Positions 15,994-24,490 of a stretch of DNA of 64,000 nt are shown here, one piece after another. Each line of letters opens with the position of its first letter. Position 1 is the stretch's first letter. The position numbers and the translations under genes were made by a program. The notes beneath the pieces are model-generated. The model did not search any database and was not told the DNA's origin. It was given only the letters and a program-made list of their open reading frames with translations. The stretch is from the NCBI RefSeq assembly GCF_039862785.1, contig NZ_CP156795.1:1240001-1304000 (forward strand), written 5' to 3'. The stretch comes from Acinetobacter sp. ANC 7912 (GTDB lineage Bacteria > Pseudomonadota > Gammaproteobacteria > Pseudomonadales > Moraxellaceae).

Positions 15994-16629
15994 TTAGAGC
16001 AAGCCTAGTTTTGGAAGCATATTATCTGCTCCTACCATATAATGATGTTGCGCCAGACTTAATATCTCCAAATCTTCCTCACTATTCCCATACGCATAAA
16101 TCACTTCATAATCTGCAAGATTAACTACTTCTAAGATTTTGAGCTTCTTTTGCATACAGCTACAGTCCGGTGTCAGATATTTACCTGTTAGTTTCCTATT
16201 CTTGATTTCGACTTTGGAACAGATCAACTCAACATTTAAAGCCTGAGCAATCATTTCAAGATATAGGTCAATAGTTGCAGAAACTAGGATGATTTTATGT
16301 CCAAGTTGCTGATGTTGTTGTAATTGCTTGAGTAAAGAAGGTTCGAGCTCTTTTAATAATTTATCCGTATAGTGTTGGGCTAAAGGCTGAATCATCTTAA
16401 GTTCACAACCTTTAAACATTGCGCAATACAGCTTGGGGCGCATCTTATGGGCAGGGTAAACCTTAAGATAATACGCCATGATCCAAGGTAAAACTTTTAG
16501 GCCACGTTTAATGATATGCCGTTTTTTCAGAACATCAAAAATAAACCCTGTAAAGCTGTCATGCGGATACAAGGTTCCATCAAAGTCGAACAGGGCTAGA
16601 GCTTGAGATTTTTGATTTTGCGCATGCAT
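15994..16629 (-). CDS. HAD-superfamily phosphatase (HAD-IB, SerB-like)
   Basis: The 211-aa protein has all HAD motifs: LFDFDGTLYPHD (motif I, nucleophile and acid Asp), VSATID (motif II Ser/Thr), a Lys in motif III, and YAYGNSEEDLEIL (motif IV acidic pair). The capping insert and ILVSATID match the IB subfamily of phosphoserine-phosphatase-like enzymes that act on small phosphomonoesters. The substrate is unknown. Its start overlaps the end of the upstream DUF1615 lipoprotein gene by 34 bp, so translation is probably coupled. Confidence 0.87.
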   Translation of the reverse strand: MHAQNQKSQALALFDFDGTLYPHDSFTGFIFDVLKKRHIIKRGLKVLPWIMAYYLKVYPAHKMRPKLYCAMFKGCELKMIQPLAQHYTDKLLKELEPSLLKQLQQHQQLGHKIILVSATIDLYLEMIAQALNVELICSKVEIKNRKLTGKYLTPDCSCMQKKLKILEVVNLADYEVIYAYGNSEEDLEILSLAQHHYMVGADNMLPKLGLL

Positions 16630-17801
16630 GTCTGATAACGGCCATCTACACGGCTAGCAAACCAGTTGGTATTGTAATCACGGCTCAGTTTTGGACCCGT
16701 AATCACTACCTCAGGCATAATGGCATACATGGCTTTCTTGCCTGTCTGTTCTTCGTAAAGCTTTACCACTCCACGATAGGTCATGGTGTCTTCAAAGTCT
16801 TTTTCTTTCTCTTTTTTCAGGTCAGAACGAATCTGACGTTCAGTGATAATAAAATTATGTTTGGCAAAAACTTTAATCAGTTCACGCTCAGACTGGCTTT
16901 TTTGAGAACGTACACTGCCATCTTTGCTGTACAGCAATAAGTCACCATCTAGATCCAACGCTGTTTCGGTCAGGTCATTCAACATACTTTGGAATGCAGC
17001 ATTACGGCTAGAATAACGACCAGAGTTATAGTCAGCAAAGCGGTATAGCGGCTTATCATAGTCTGCCGGATACATCATCAGACGGTGAATACCATAGTAA
17101 AGACCGCCGTACTGGCTATATAGGTCAGTACGCAGGTCGGCAATGCTACCGCCTTGGCGTTTATGCTCTTTGGCATAACTGATATGAACCTGCATAGAAC
17201 CCAGTGTGGTAATTGGGTTCATTTTTTCACCAATATTCTGGCCGAACAGTTTCGCTGCACCAGTGAGTGCACTGACATGATATTTTTGCGCCATAAAATC
17301 AAAAATTTCACGATAGAGTTCATCTAATTCGCGTTCAGTTTTGACCTTGCGCATCTGGCTGAGGTAGTTATTTTCTGGTGTTGGATAGTTCTTCAGGACA
17401 TCCTCAAAATATCCAGCGACTGTTCCACCAATATTTTCGCCCAGTTTCTCGGTAAATTTTTCTTCCAGACGTCCCTGAACTTCTTTGACGGCTTTATCAC
17501 CCAAACCGGGTACCGCAGGATCGGCATGGAAATTGGATTCCTGATCGACCACTGCCACAATGGTACAGACATTTTCTTTGGTCTGTGGAATACCCAGCTG
17601 TTCAGTGATGTCATAGATGTCTTTGGCCCATGAATCGCGGTTACTGACACGTGCAGGAATGGCTTTACGGATCTGATCAGCATCCATGGTTGGCTCATCT
17701 GAGGACCACCAGGAACCATTACCACATCCAGCTAAAGTAAGGGAAAGGGCAAGGATAGACCAAGACTTAACAGCAAAAATTGGCTTGAGGGGTTTGTTCA
17801 T
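16596..17801 (-). CDS. DUF1615 (YaiW-family) outer-membrane lipoprotein
   Basis: The 401-aa protein starts at ATG 17801 with a lipoprotein signal: basic N-terminus, hydrophobic WSILALSLTLAG and lipobox LAGC. The mature part matches DUF1615, the family of E. coli YaiW, a surface-exposed outer-membrane lipoprotein that influences uptake of some peptides. Typical segments are VVDQESNFHADPAVPGLG and YYGIHRLMMYPADYDKPLYRFADYNSGRYSSRNAAFQ. The former, with its QES pattern, recalls lytic-transglycosylase-like folds; activity is unproven. An upstream extension to 17909 is rejected because it precedes the signal peptide. It overlaps the HAD gene and is divergent from dusB. Confidence 0.87.
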   Translation of the reverse strand: MNKPLKPIFAVKSWSILALSLTLAGCGNGSWWSSDEPTMDADQIRKAIPARVSNRDSWAKDIYDITEQLGIPQTKENVCTIVAVVDQESNFHADPAVPGLGDKAVKEVQGRLEEKFTEKLGENIGGTVAGYFEDVLKNYPTPENNYLSQMRKVKTERELDELYREIFDFMAQKYHVSALTGAAKLFGQNIGEKMNPITTLGSMQVHISYAKEHKRQGGSIADLRTDLYSQYGGLYYGIHRLMMYPADYDKPLYRFADYNSGRYSSRNAAFQSMLNDLTETALDLDGDLLLYSKDGSVRSQKSQSERELIKVFAKHNFIITERQIRSDLKKEKEKDFEDTMTYRGVVKLYEEQTGKKAMYAIMPEVVITGPKLSRDYNTNWFASRVDGRYQTCMRKIKNLKL

Positions 17802-17881
17802 ATTGTCTAAATCAGATTCCACAGATGAGCGATCAAGGCAGATGCAGTATACTATGCCAATCAACAAAGTGATGAATTTAT

Positions 17882-18907
17882 ATGTATATTGGTCCGTATC
17901 AACTGTCAAATAATTTGATCGTCGCTCCTATGGCAGGCGTGACTGACCGTCCATTCCGTACCCTGTGCAAATATTTTGGTGCAGGTCATGCCGTCAGTGA
18001 AATGATGACCTCGGACAAGACCTTGCGCATGAGCAAGAAAAGTCTGTATCGTGCCAATTTTGATGGCGAGATTGCCCCGATTTCGGCGCAGATTGCCGGT
18101 TCAGATCCACAAGATCTGGCAGAAGCAGCACGTTATCAGGTCGCCAATGGCGCGCAAATTGTTGATATTAATATGGGTTGTCCCGCGAAAAAGGTCTGCA
18201 ATAAACTGGCCGGTTCAGCACTGTTAAAAGATGAAGACCTAGTTGCACGGATTCTGGATGCTGTAGTTGCAGCAGTTGATGTACCAGTAACTTTAAAAAC
18301 ACGTCTGGGTTATCTGAATGGTCAGGAAAATATCATGCGCGTGGCGAAACGGGCGGAAGAAGCCGGTATTGTAGCGCTGGCACTGCATGGCCGTACCCGT
18401 GAAGATATGTACCTGAATACGGCACGCTATTCTCTGATTAAAGATGTCAAAGCGATGTTGAATATTCCTGTGATTGCGAACGGAGATATTGATAATCCAG
18501 AGAAGGCAAAATATGTACTAGATTACACTGGTGCGGACGCAGTAATGATTGGTCGTGCGGCGCAAGGCCGTCCCTGGATTTTTCGTGAAATCGCACATTA
18601 TTTAAAGACTGGAGAAAAGCTGGCGGCACCAAGCATTGCTGAAGTTAAAGATGTATTGCTAGGACATCTGGCAGAGCTATATGAATTCTACGGTGAATAT
18701 TCCGGTTGCCGGATCTCACGTAAACATATCGCTTGGTATACCAAAGGCCTGCGTTCCAGTAATGAATTTCGCCAGAATATGTATAAGGTGGAAAATACTG
18801 CTGATCAGTACAAGGTGGTGGAAGACTATTTCAATAGCCTGTTAGATCATGGTCAGATCATGAGTGATGTACAGGTTGAGCAGGTGAATTTGCTGGAAAC
18901 CACCTGA
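17882..18907 (+). CDS. dusB: tRNA-dihydrouridine synthase B
   Basis: This FMN enzyme reduces uridine to dihydrouridine in the tRNA D-loop. The 341-aa length fits DusB. The barrel shows VAPMAGVTDRPFR (N-terminal FMN motif), INMGCPAKKVCNKLAGSALL (catalytic Cys in the GCPAKK motif), LALHGRTREDMY, VIANGDI and VMIGRAAQGRPWIF (phosphate binding). The C-terminal helical domain carries the CRISRKHIAWY segment. In enterics dusB precedes fis; here no fis follows, and the gene ends at a strong terminator, so it is monocistronic. Confidence 0.95.
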   Translation: MYIGPYQLSNNLIVAPMAGVTDRPFRTLCKYFGAGHAVSEMMTSDKTLRMSKKSLYRANFDGEIAPISAQIAGSDPQDLAEAARYQVANGAQIVDINMGCPAKKVCNKLAGSALLKDEDLVARILDAVVAAVDVPVTLKTRLGYLNGQENIMRVAKRAEEAGIVALALHGRTREDMYLNTARYSLIKDVKAMLNIPVIANGDIDNPEKAKYVLDYTGADAVMIGRAAQGRPWIFREIAHYLKTGEKLAAPSIAEVKDVLLGHLAELYEFYGEYSGCRISRKHIAWYTKGLRSSNEFRQNMYKVENTADQYKVVEDYFNSLLDHGQIMSDVQVEQVNLLETT

Positions 18908-18937
18908 TTTTATCCTTTCGTTAGGCTTTTAATTTTT

Positions 18938-18969
18938 AAGGTACGGTTGTATAAACCGTACCTTTTTTA
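18938..18969 (+). terminator. Rho-independent terminator after dusB
   Basis: AAGGTACGGTT, a GTAT loop, AACCGTACCTT and a T run. Confidence 0.92.
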
Positions 18970-19043
18970 TATTCCGTCATTGAATACCACACGATAGTTA
19001 CAAGAACAGCTTACCTGTACATAGCTGTTGAGTAAATTCACCT

Positions 19044-19096
19044 AAAGTGGACAGGACTTGGACAGAGTTAACCTGAACTTTCCCTATGATGAAAAG
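19044..19096 (+). promoter_or_regulatory. Conserved leader block, copy 1
   Basis: This 53-bp block is repeated at 19984-20036 with only three mismatches. It contains GGACAGGACTTGGACAG, then TTAACCTGAACTTTCCC and TATGAT. TATGAT would serve as a -10 element, but no -35 at normal 16-18 bp spacing is clear (TTGGAC is 21 bp away), so an alternative promoter or an RNA leader element is possible. It lies about 55 bp before the start codon. Confidence 0.6.
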
Positions 19097-19150
19097 ATCT
19101 ATAACAGGATGAAATTTCAATCTTGTTTAAAAAATTTAGGGAGAATCAGA

Positions 19151-19810
19151 ATGACAATCAATCGACCAGTTTCAAACATTAACCCGGCAATGCCAAGCGA
19201 TTCGATTGAAGAAAGCAACGCAGTCAAGCATGAAGAAGTGTTAAAAATGGATCCTTCGATCGCAGAGGGAGCTGATCCTAATTTAGCTTCTACAGAAAGC
19301 TCAAGACCACTTGATCCAGATGAAAAAGAAGCGGAAAAAGGCGATCAGGCTTTGGCAACAGGTGCGGGAAGTGTTGGCGGTGCCGCAGTCGGTGCGACAC
19401 TCGGTATGGTCGGTGGCCCAGGCGGTTCATTGGTCGGTGGCATCATTGGTGGAGTACTGGGTGGTATTGCTGGCAAAGATATTTCAACGTCGGATCATCC
19501 AGATCGGACTACTAATGAAACATCAGGCTTGTTGGATGAGCATGATAATTACTGGCGCGAACAGCATCAGCAACGTCCATATTACAGTGAAAGCCGTAAT
19601 GCCTATGCTGATCTGGACTATGATCGTGATTATCGTGGCGCATATCGACTGGGTTATGAAAATCGTGCCCATTACAACGGTAAAGTGGCTTTTGATCAAG
19701 TTGAACCAGATCTAAAAACCAAATGGGAACAGTTTAAAGGTGAATCCCGCCTGAACTGGGAACAGGCTAAACATGCGGTCAAGGATGCTTGGGATCGAAC
19801 CACTAAATAA
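19151..19810 (+). CDS. Glycine-zipper protein with CsbD-like C-terminus, paralogue 1
   Basis: The 219-aa protein has three parts. Residues about 1-70 are polar and probably disordered. About 75-115 form a glycine-zipper hydrophobic stretch (GSVGGAAVGATLGMVGGPGG, then GGIIGGVLGGIAG) of the kind that packs in or on membranes. The rest is acidic and aromatic (DLDYDRDYRGAYRLGYENRA) and ends with a CsbD-like motif, KWEQFKGESRLNWEQAKHAV. No signal peptide is present. CsbD proteins are stress-induced in other bacteria; a general stress role is inferred. ATG 19151 follows GGGAGAATC; upstream in-frame codons run into the leader block and are not conserved in the paralogue. Confidence 0.78.
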   Translation: MTINRPVSNINPAMPSDSIEESNAVKHEEVLKMDPSIAEGADPNLASTESSRPLDPDEKEAEKGDQALATGAGSVGGAAVGATLGMVGGPGGSLVGGIIGGVLGGIAGKDISTSDHPDRTTNETSGLLDEHDNYWREQHQQRPYYSESRNAYADLDYDRDYRGAYRLGYENRAHYNGKVAFDQVEPDLKTKWEQFKGESRLNWEQAKHAVKDAWDRTTK

Positions 19811-19827
19811 GCTTAATCCTCTATTAG

Positions 19828-19853
19828 AACCTCTCTTTTTAGAGAGGTTTTTT
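19828..19853 (+). terminator. Terminator after paralogue 1
   Basis: AACCTCTCT, a short T-rich loop, AGAGAGGTT and a T run. Confidence 0.9.
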
Positions 19854-19983
19854 ATGCTTACAGAAAATGGAAAACTATGAATTATAGTTATAGAAAACGT
19901 ACCTTTTTTATGTTTTGACATGTAAGGCAGACAGGCTGTTACATGAATGGTTTACAAATACATAGCGTAGTACTCCTTCACTG

Positions 19984-20036
19984 AAAGCGGACAGGACTTG
20001 GACAGTATTAACCTGAACTTTCCCTATGATGAAAAG
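19984..20036 (+). promoter_or_regulatory. Conserved leader block, copy 2
   Basis: It matches the block at 19044-19096 over 53 bp, differing at three positions, and lies 55 bp before the next paralogue's start. The flanks outside the block and the intervening coding parts have diverged more, which points to selection on the block itself. Confidence 0.6.
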
Positions 20037-20091
20037 CAATATTCAAGATGAAACTTCAATCTTGTCTCAACAGGATCAAGGGAGAAACAGA

Positions 20092-21078
20092 ATGACAACG
20101 AGTAATCAGCCAGGTTCAGGTATCAATCCAACAAATCAACCTGACCTGAATCAAGAAAATCGGGAAGCCTTTAAAAATGACCAGACCTTAAAAAACAGCC
20201 CACCGACTTCGGGGAGTGCACGTGAAGATTTAAATCTGCCGAATAAAGAAAGCCACCGGGTGCCGGATATGAATGAAGCCGGAGATCATCCGGTTGCAAC
20301 CAGTGCCGGAACTTTAGGTGGTGCAGCAGCAGGGGCCGCGATTGGATCAGTCGGCGGTCCTGCTGGTGCAGTCGTTGGTGGACTAGTCGGTGGGGTAATA
20401 GGTGGTCTTGCTGGTAATGAAATGGCAGAAGCATCTGAGCCGACCATTGATACGCCGGAAGGTGTGGCGCTGTCAGGCTCAGAAAAATTACAAGATAATG
20501 ACGACGATTACTGGCGTGAACGCTATACCCAAACCCCATATTATAATGAGACTCGTAGTATCCATGGTGATCTAGATTATGATCGTGACTATCGTGGCGC
20601 TTATCGATTGGGTTATGAGAACCGCGCGAACTACAATAATGTAGATTTTGATCAGGCTGAACCCGACCTGCATACCAAATGGGAACAAGCCAAAGGTGAA
20701 TCCCGCTTGACTTGGGAACATGCCAAACAGGCAGTCAAGGATGCTTGGAATCGTACAACTGACTCATCAGAAGGCGCAGCCCTGTCCGGATCAGAACGAT
20801 TACGGGATAATGATGATAACTATTGGCGTGAACGCTACACCCAGACTCCATATTATAATGAGACTCGTAGTATTCATGGTGATCTGGACTATGATCGCGA
20901 CTATCGTGGTGCTTATCGATTGGGTTATGAGAACCGTGCGAACTACAACAATGTAGATTTTGACCAGGCAGAGCCAGACTTGCGAACTAAATGGGAGCAG
21001 GCTAAAGGTGAATCCCGTTTGAACTGGGAACAGGCGAAACAGGCAGTGAAGGATGCCTGGAATCGTGCAACCCATTAA
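20092..21078 (+). CDS. Glycine-zipper protein with duplicated CsbD-like module, paralogue 2
   Basis: The 328-aa protein shares the architecture of the gene at 19151: a disordered polar N-terminus, a glycine zipper (about residues 75-118: GTLGGAAAGAAIGSVGG) and the DYDRDYRGAYRLGYENRA plus KWEQAKGESRL module. Here the module is present twice in tandem, each copy 104 residues. ATG 20092 follows AAGGGAGAAACAG, the same site as in paralogue 1. Function is unknown; membrane association through the zipper and stress induction through the CsbD-like motif are inferences from the families. It has its own leader and terminator, so it is a separate transcription unit. Confidence 0.78.
   Translation: MTTSNQPGSGINPTNQPDLNQENREAFKNDQTLKNSPPTSGSAREDLNLPNKESHRVPDMNEAGDHPVATSAGTLGGAAAGAAIGSVGGPAGAVVGGLVGGVIGGLAGNEMAEASEPTIDTPEGVALSGSEKLQDNDDDYWRERYTQTPYYNETRSIHGDLDYDRDYRGAYRLGYENRANYNNVDFDQAEPDLHTKWEQAKGESRLTWEHAKQAVKDAWNRTTDSSEGAALSGSERLRDNDDNYWRERYTQTPYYNETRSIHGDLDYDRDYRGAYRLGYENRANYNNVDFDQAEPDLRTKWEQAKGESRLNWEQAKQAVKDAWNRATH
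20458..21078 (+). repeat. Internal tandem duplication of 312 bp
   Basis: Units 20458-20769 and 20770-21078 encode nearly the same 104-residue module starting near LSGSE and ending in the CsbD-like helix. They differ by scattered, mostly silent changes, so the duplication is older than the adhesin repeats further on. Confidence 0.9.
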
Positions 21079-21092
21079 TTTAGGCGCATAAG

Positions 21093-21121
21093 AAAAAACC
21101 TCTCGCAATGAGAGGTTTTTT
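21093..21121 (+). terminator. Terminator after paralogue 2
   Basis: AAAAAACCTCTC, a GCAAT loop, GAGAGGTTTTTT. Its stem resembles that of paralogue 1. The A run may also serve the convergent gene that ends at 21136. Confidence 0.9.
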
Positions 21122-21135
21122 ATTTGCATACAATA

Positions 21136-22182
21136 TTAAGGTTGCTGTTTCATTTCAAGGATGAGCTGATTGATCAAATCAGAGGCTTCCATTTCACGGA
21201 TCTGTGCCGAATTAGAGCCTGCCCAGAAGGCGCCGTAGCCATGATCACCATGTTTGACTGCAGCAGCATGCAGCTGCTTGGCCAGATCATAGGTATAGGG
21301 GTAACCTGGTACATCCAGGCGATCGGGCGTATCAATGTCGCGATGCCAATGGTTAATGATGCCACGTGCTGGACGGCCAGAAATACTCGCAGTTACTTGA
21401 GTCAGTGGTTTGGATAAAAGCGCTTTGCGATAGGCGTCATTGGCATTTGAGGTTTTGCACTGAACAAAGGCGGTACCAAGTTGCACGGCTTCAGCACCGA
21501 AGTCCAGCATCTGGCGGGCCTGATAGCCATCCATAATGCCACCTGCAGCAACGATCGGCAGGGAGCAATACTGCTTGATCAGCTTGATTAGGTTGGAAGT
21601 TTTCACAGAAGCATCAAATTTGGTATTGAAAATGCCGCGATGTCCGCCGGCTTCAATACCTTGTGCAATCACAATATCAATGCCTGCAGCTTCAATGGCA
21701 CGCGCTTCGGCCAGATTGGTGGCTGAAACCATGGTAAGAATTCCAGCTTCTTTAAGTGCCTGTACCTGATGTGGCAGCGGAATACCGAAATGAAAGCTCA
21801 CCGCTTTAGGTTTGGTTTCCAGTACAAGGTTCAAATAATGATCATTGTCCCTAAAACTTGGGTAAATACATTTCAGGGTTTTCGGTGCTTCGGCCCCGTA
21901 TTCAGCAAACTTGTCCTTAAATTGGGCAATCCAGGCTTCCGCCAGTTTCTCATCCAGCGGTTCAGACTTATGGCAGAAAAAGTTGACCTGAAATGGTTGG
22001 TCCGTCAGTTTCTGAGTTTGCAGAATCTGTTCACGCGCCGATTCTACACTGCTAGCTCCCAATCCCAATGAACCCAAGGCGCATTGGTTGGAAACTTCGG
22101 CAGCGAGTTCTGGTGTAGAAACCCCGGCCATTGGTGCTAATAAAATCGGATGTTTGATGCCTAATTTTTCCAATAAAGACAT
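21136..22182 (-). CDS. Nitronate monooxygenase / 2-nitropropane dioxygenase family flavoenzyme
   Basis: This 348-aa FMN-dependent TIM-barrel enzyme resembles nitronate monooxygenases, which oxidise toxic nitronates such as propionate-3-nitronate. Motifs are HPILLAPMAGVSTPELAAEVS at the N-terminus, VSFHFGIP, IVIAQGIEAGGHRG (with the family's active-site His in GGHRG), PIVAAGGIMDG and AVQLGTAFVQC (FMN phosphate binding). Related flavoproteins include FabK enoyl-ACP reductases, but the GGHRG motif and lack of FabK context favour nitronate monooxygenase. No signal peptide is present. It is convergent with the glycine-zipper paralogue. Confidence 0.88.
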   Translation of the reverse strand: MSLLEKLGIKHPILLAPMAGVSTPELAAEVSNQCALGSLGLGASSVESAREQILQTQKLTDQPFQVNFFCHKSEPLDEKLAEAWIAQFKDKFAEYGAEAPKTLKCIYPSFRDNDHYLNLVLETKPKAVSFHFGIPLPHQVQALKEAGILTMVSATNLAEARAIEAAGIDIVIAQGIEAGGHRGIFNTKFDASVKTSNLIKLIKQYCSLPIVAAGGIMDGYQARQMLDFGAEAVQLGTAFVQCKTSNANDAYRKALLSKPLTQVTASISGRPARGIINHWHRDIDTPDRLDVPGYPYTYDLAKQLHAAAVKHGDHGYGAFWAGSNSAQIREMEASDLINQLILEMKQQP

Positions 22183-22386
22183 GACGTTGCTCCTTGTGAT
22201 TCTTTTACTTTGCCTTCGCCTTGAAAATTAAGCAATTCATATTGGTTATTTTGTTTTGAAATAATTGAAGATCGTTACAATTAGATTACATTTAAGGCGA
22301 CATCGTTTGACGCTAAAAGGATCTCTGAACCAAGTGACAGCATCTGATCAATTTTTAATAAGATTTTGCTTAAAACATTCCAACTC

Positions 22387-23613
22387 ATGTCTGATCGTAT
22401 CCGTGAAAAGCTGCAGATTTTAGATGATGCTGCCAAATATGACGTATCCTGTTCTTCAAGTGGCAGCAATCGTAAAAATAAAGACAAAGGACTTGGCAAT
22501 ACCGGAAACGGCATCTGTCATAGCTATACCGAAGACGGGCGTTGTGTTTCCTTGTTGAAAATTCTGTTTTCCAATGTCTGTATTTATGACTGTGCCTATT
22601 GTGTATCGCGCCGTTCCAATGATGTTAAACGTGCAGCTTTTACCGTGCAGGAAGTGGTTGATCTGACTATGAACTTCTATCGCCGCAATTATATTGAAGG
22701 TCTGTTTCTCAGTTCCGGAATTTTTAAATCGGCGGATTACACCATGGAGCGTATGCTACAGGTGGTGAAAAAACTGCGGCTGGAAGAAAATTTTAATGGC
22801 TATATCCATCTCAAAACCATCCCCGGAGCTTCACAGGAAAGTATTACCGAAGCAGGACTATATGTAGACCGGATGAGCATCAATCTGGAAATGCCGACCG
22901 AAGCAGGGTTAAGGAAATTTGCACCGGAAAAAAGCCATGCCGAAGTGCAGAAAGATCTGGGCATTGTCCGAGATCGTCTGATCCAGATCAAAGATGAATC
23001 GAAAATCATTAAGTCGGTACCAAAGTTTGTACCAGCAGGGCAGACCACACAGATGGTGGTCGGCGCACATCAGGAAACCGACAAAGACATTATTTTGATG
23101 GCGGATCGGCATTACAAGGAATTTAAACTGAAACGTGTTTATTTCTCTGGCTATATTCCCATTAATGAGCAAGAAAAAGCCCTACCGGCAGTCGGTTCAG
23201 CACCGCCATTATTACGGGAAAACCGGCTGTATCAGTCCGACTGGCTGATGCGGTTTTATGGCTTTGCCGCGGATGAAATTGTGGATGATCAGCATCCGAA
23301 TTTGGAACTGGATATTGATCCAAAACTGAGTTGGGCATTACGCCATCCGGAAGCATTTCCAGTCGATATCAACCGCGCAGATTACAAAATGATTCTGCGT
23401 GTGCCGGGGATTGGGGTGCGATCAGCGAAAAAAATAGTACAGGCTCGCCGTTTCGGCCAGATTCATATTGATCAGCTGAAACGGATAGGTGTGGCCTATA
23501 ACCGTGCCCAGCATTTTATCCGCTGTGCCGATACGCCAAAATTTAAAAAGGAACAGCAATCGTATCAAATCCGTCAGCAGATTCTGCTTTCCGGTAATTC
23601 CAAATATCAATAG
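22387..23613 (+). CDS. Putative DNA modification/repair radical SAM protein (TIGR03916 type)
   Basis: The 408-aa protein has an N-terminal DDAAKYDVSCSSSGSNR signature, a radical-SAM cluster site C-x3-C-x2-C (CIYDCAYC, residues 65, 69 and 72), a TIM-barrel region with GLFLSSGIF, and a C-terminal helix-hairpin-helix (RVPGIGVRSAKKIV), which binds DNA non-specifically. This is the family found genetically linked to a DUF4130/TIGR03915 uracil-DNA-glycosylase-related protein, and that gene follows 32 bp downstream. A role in DNA repair or base modification is suggested by the linkage and HhH motif; the reaction is unknown. ATG 22387 is chosen over TTG 22366. Confidence 0.9.
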   Translation: MSDRIREKLQILDDAAKYDVSCSSSGSNRKNKDKGLGNTGNGICHSYTEDGRCVSLLKILFSNVCIYDCAYCVSRRSNDVKRAAFTVQEVVDLTMNFYRRNYIEGLFLSSGIFKSADYTMERMLQVVKKLRLEENFNGYIHLKTIPGASQESITEAGLYVDRMSINLEMPTEAGLRKFAPEKSHAEVQKDLGIVRDRLIQIKDESKIIKSVPKFVPAGQTTQMVVGAHQETDKDIILMADRHYKEFKLKRVYFSGYIPINEQEKALPAVGSAPPLLRENRLYQSDWLMRFYGFAADEIVDDQHPNLELDIDPKLSWALRHPEAFPVDINRADYKMILRVPGIGVRSAKKIVQARRFGQIHIDQLKRIGVAYNRAQHFIRCADTPKFKKEQQSYQIRQQILLSGNSKYQ

Positions 23614-23645
23614 CAGTTATCACCACAACTGGGATTTGGCTTCTG

Positions 23646-24425
23646 ATGGCACGTTACTGTTTTGATGGCAGCATGACGGGCTTACTGAGCTGTATTTTTC
23701 GTGCGTTTGCCTTTAAGGAATATGAGGTTAGCGTTACTGCCAATCCGCATGCACAAAATGGCCTGTTTGATGAGTTTATTCACGTGGCATCCAATGAGGA
23801 ATATGGCCAGCGGGTCTGGCAAGGGCTGAAGCAGAAAATCTTATCTGCCAGTTTAAGAGCCTTTTATTTTGCTTTCCTGTCCGAGCAGGAACAGGCTTTC
23901 CAGAATTTATTTGATTTTGCCGTATATGTATTTCAAAACCAGCATCCGGTCGATCAGGACTATGGTCATGCTGCGGTGATTGGTATGTCACAATGGGCGA
24001 AACAGGTCGGTCGCGAAAAGCATCGCATGGAAGCTTTTGTGCGCTTTAAAAAATGTAAGGATGGTCTGTTTTTGAGTCTGGTGAAACCGGATTTTAATGT
24101 ACTGCCGATCATCACCCGGCATTTTAAGGAGCGTTATCAGGATCAGGCATGGTTGATCTATGACGAGCCGCGTCAATATGGCATTTATTATGATCTAGAG
24201 CAGGTGCATCAGGTGGAAATGAATGCCGAAGCCATTGATCCGCAGGCAAGGATTGGACACAGTCAGGACTTTAGCATCGAGCTGGATGATGAAGAAGTAT
24301 TGTATGACCAATTGTTGAAGGATTATTTTCAAAGTGTAAATATTCAAGCGCGCCTGAACATGAAATTGCATATTCAGTATGTGCCGAAACGCTACTGGCG
24401 TTATATGAATGAGAAAGTACTTTGA
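23646..24425 (+). CDS. TIGR03915/DUF4130 family putative DNA repair protein
   Basis: The 259-aa protein starts YCFDGSMTGLLSCIFRAF, the family's typical opening, and contains the helical core HAAVIGMSQWAKQVGREKHRMEAFVRF and PLIxRHFKERYxDQxWLIYDxxRxYGIYYDL-like segments. In many bacteria the DUF4130 domain is fused or linked to a uracil-DNA-glycosylase-like domain; here only the DUF4130 part is present. It lies 32 bp after the radical SAM gene in the same direction, the conserved two-gene module. The biochemical function is unknown; a lesion-processing partnership is inferred. Confidence 0.87.
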   Translation: MARYCFDGSMTGLLSCIFRAFAFKEYEVSVTANPHAQNGLFDEFIHVASNEEYGQRVWQGLKQKILSASLRAFYFAFLSEQEQAFQNLFDFAVYVFQNQHPVDQDYGHAAVIGMSQWAKQVGREKHRMEAFVRFKKCKDGLFLSLVKPDFNVLPIITRHFKERYQDQAWLIYDEPRQYGIYYDLEQVHQVEMNAEAIDPQARIGHSQDFSIELDDEEVLYDQLLKDYFQSVNIQARLNMKLHIQYVPKRYWRYMNEKVL

Positions 24426-24490
24426 AACACATTTTGCCATTATTTCAGGCATAATCAGAACGTTTTGTTTTTTGCTTGAGTGATGCATTG

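Noticed and set aside
19058-19150. N-terminal extension of glycine-zipper paralogue 1 into the leader block
   Set aside because: The corresponding frame in paralogue 2 is closed by a stop codon, while both share an optimal ribosome site at the inner ATG.
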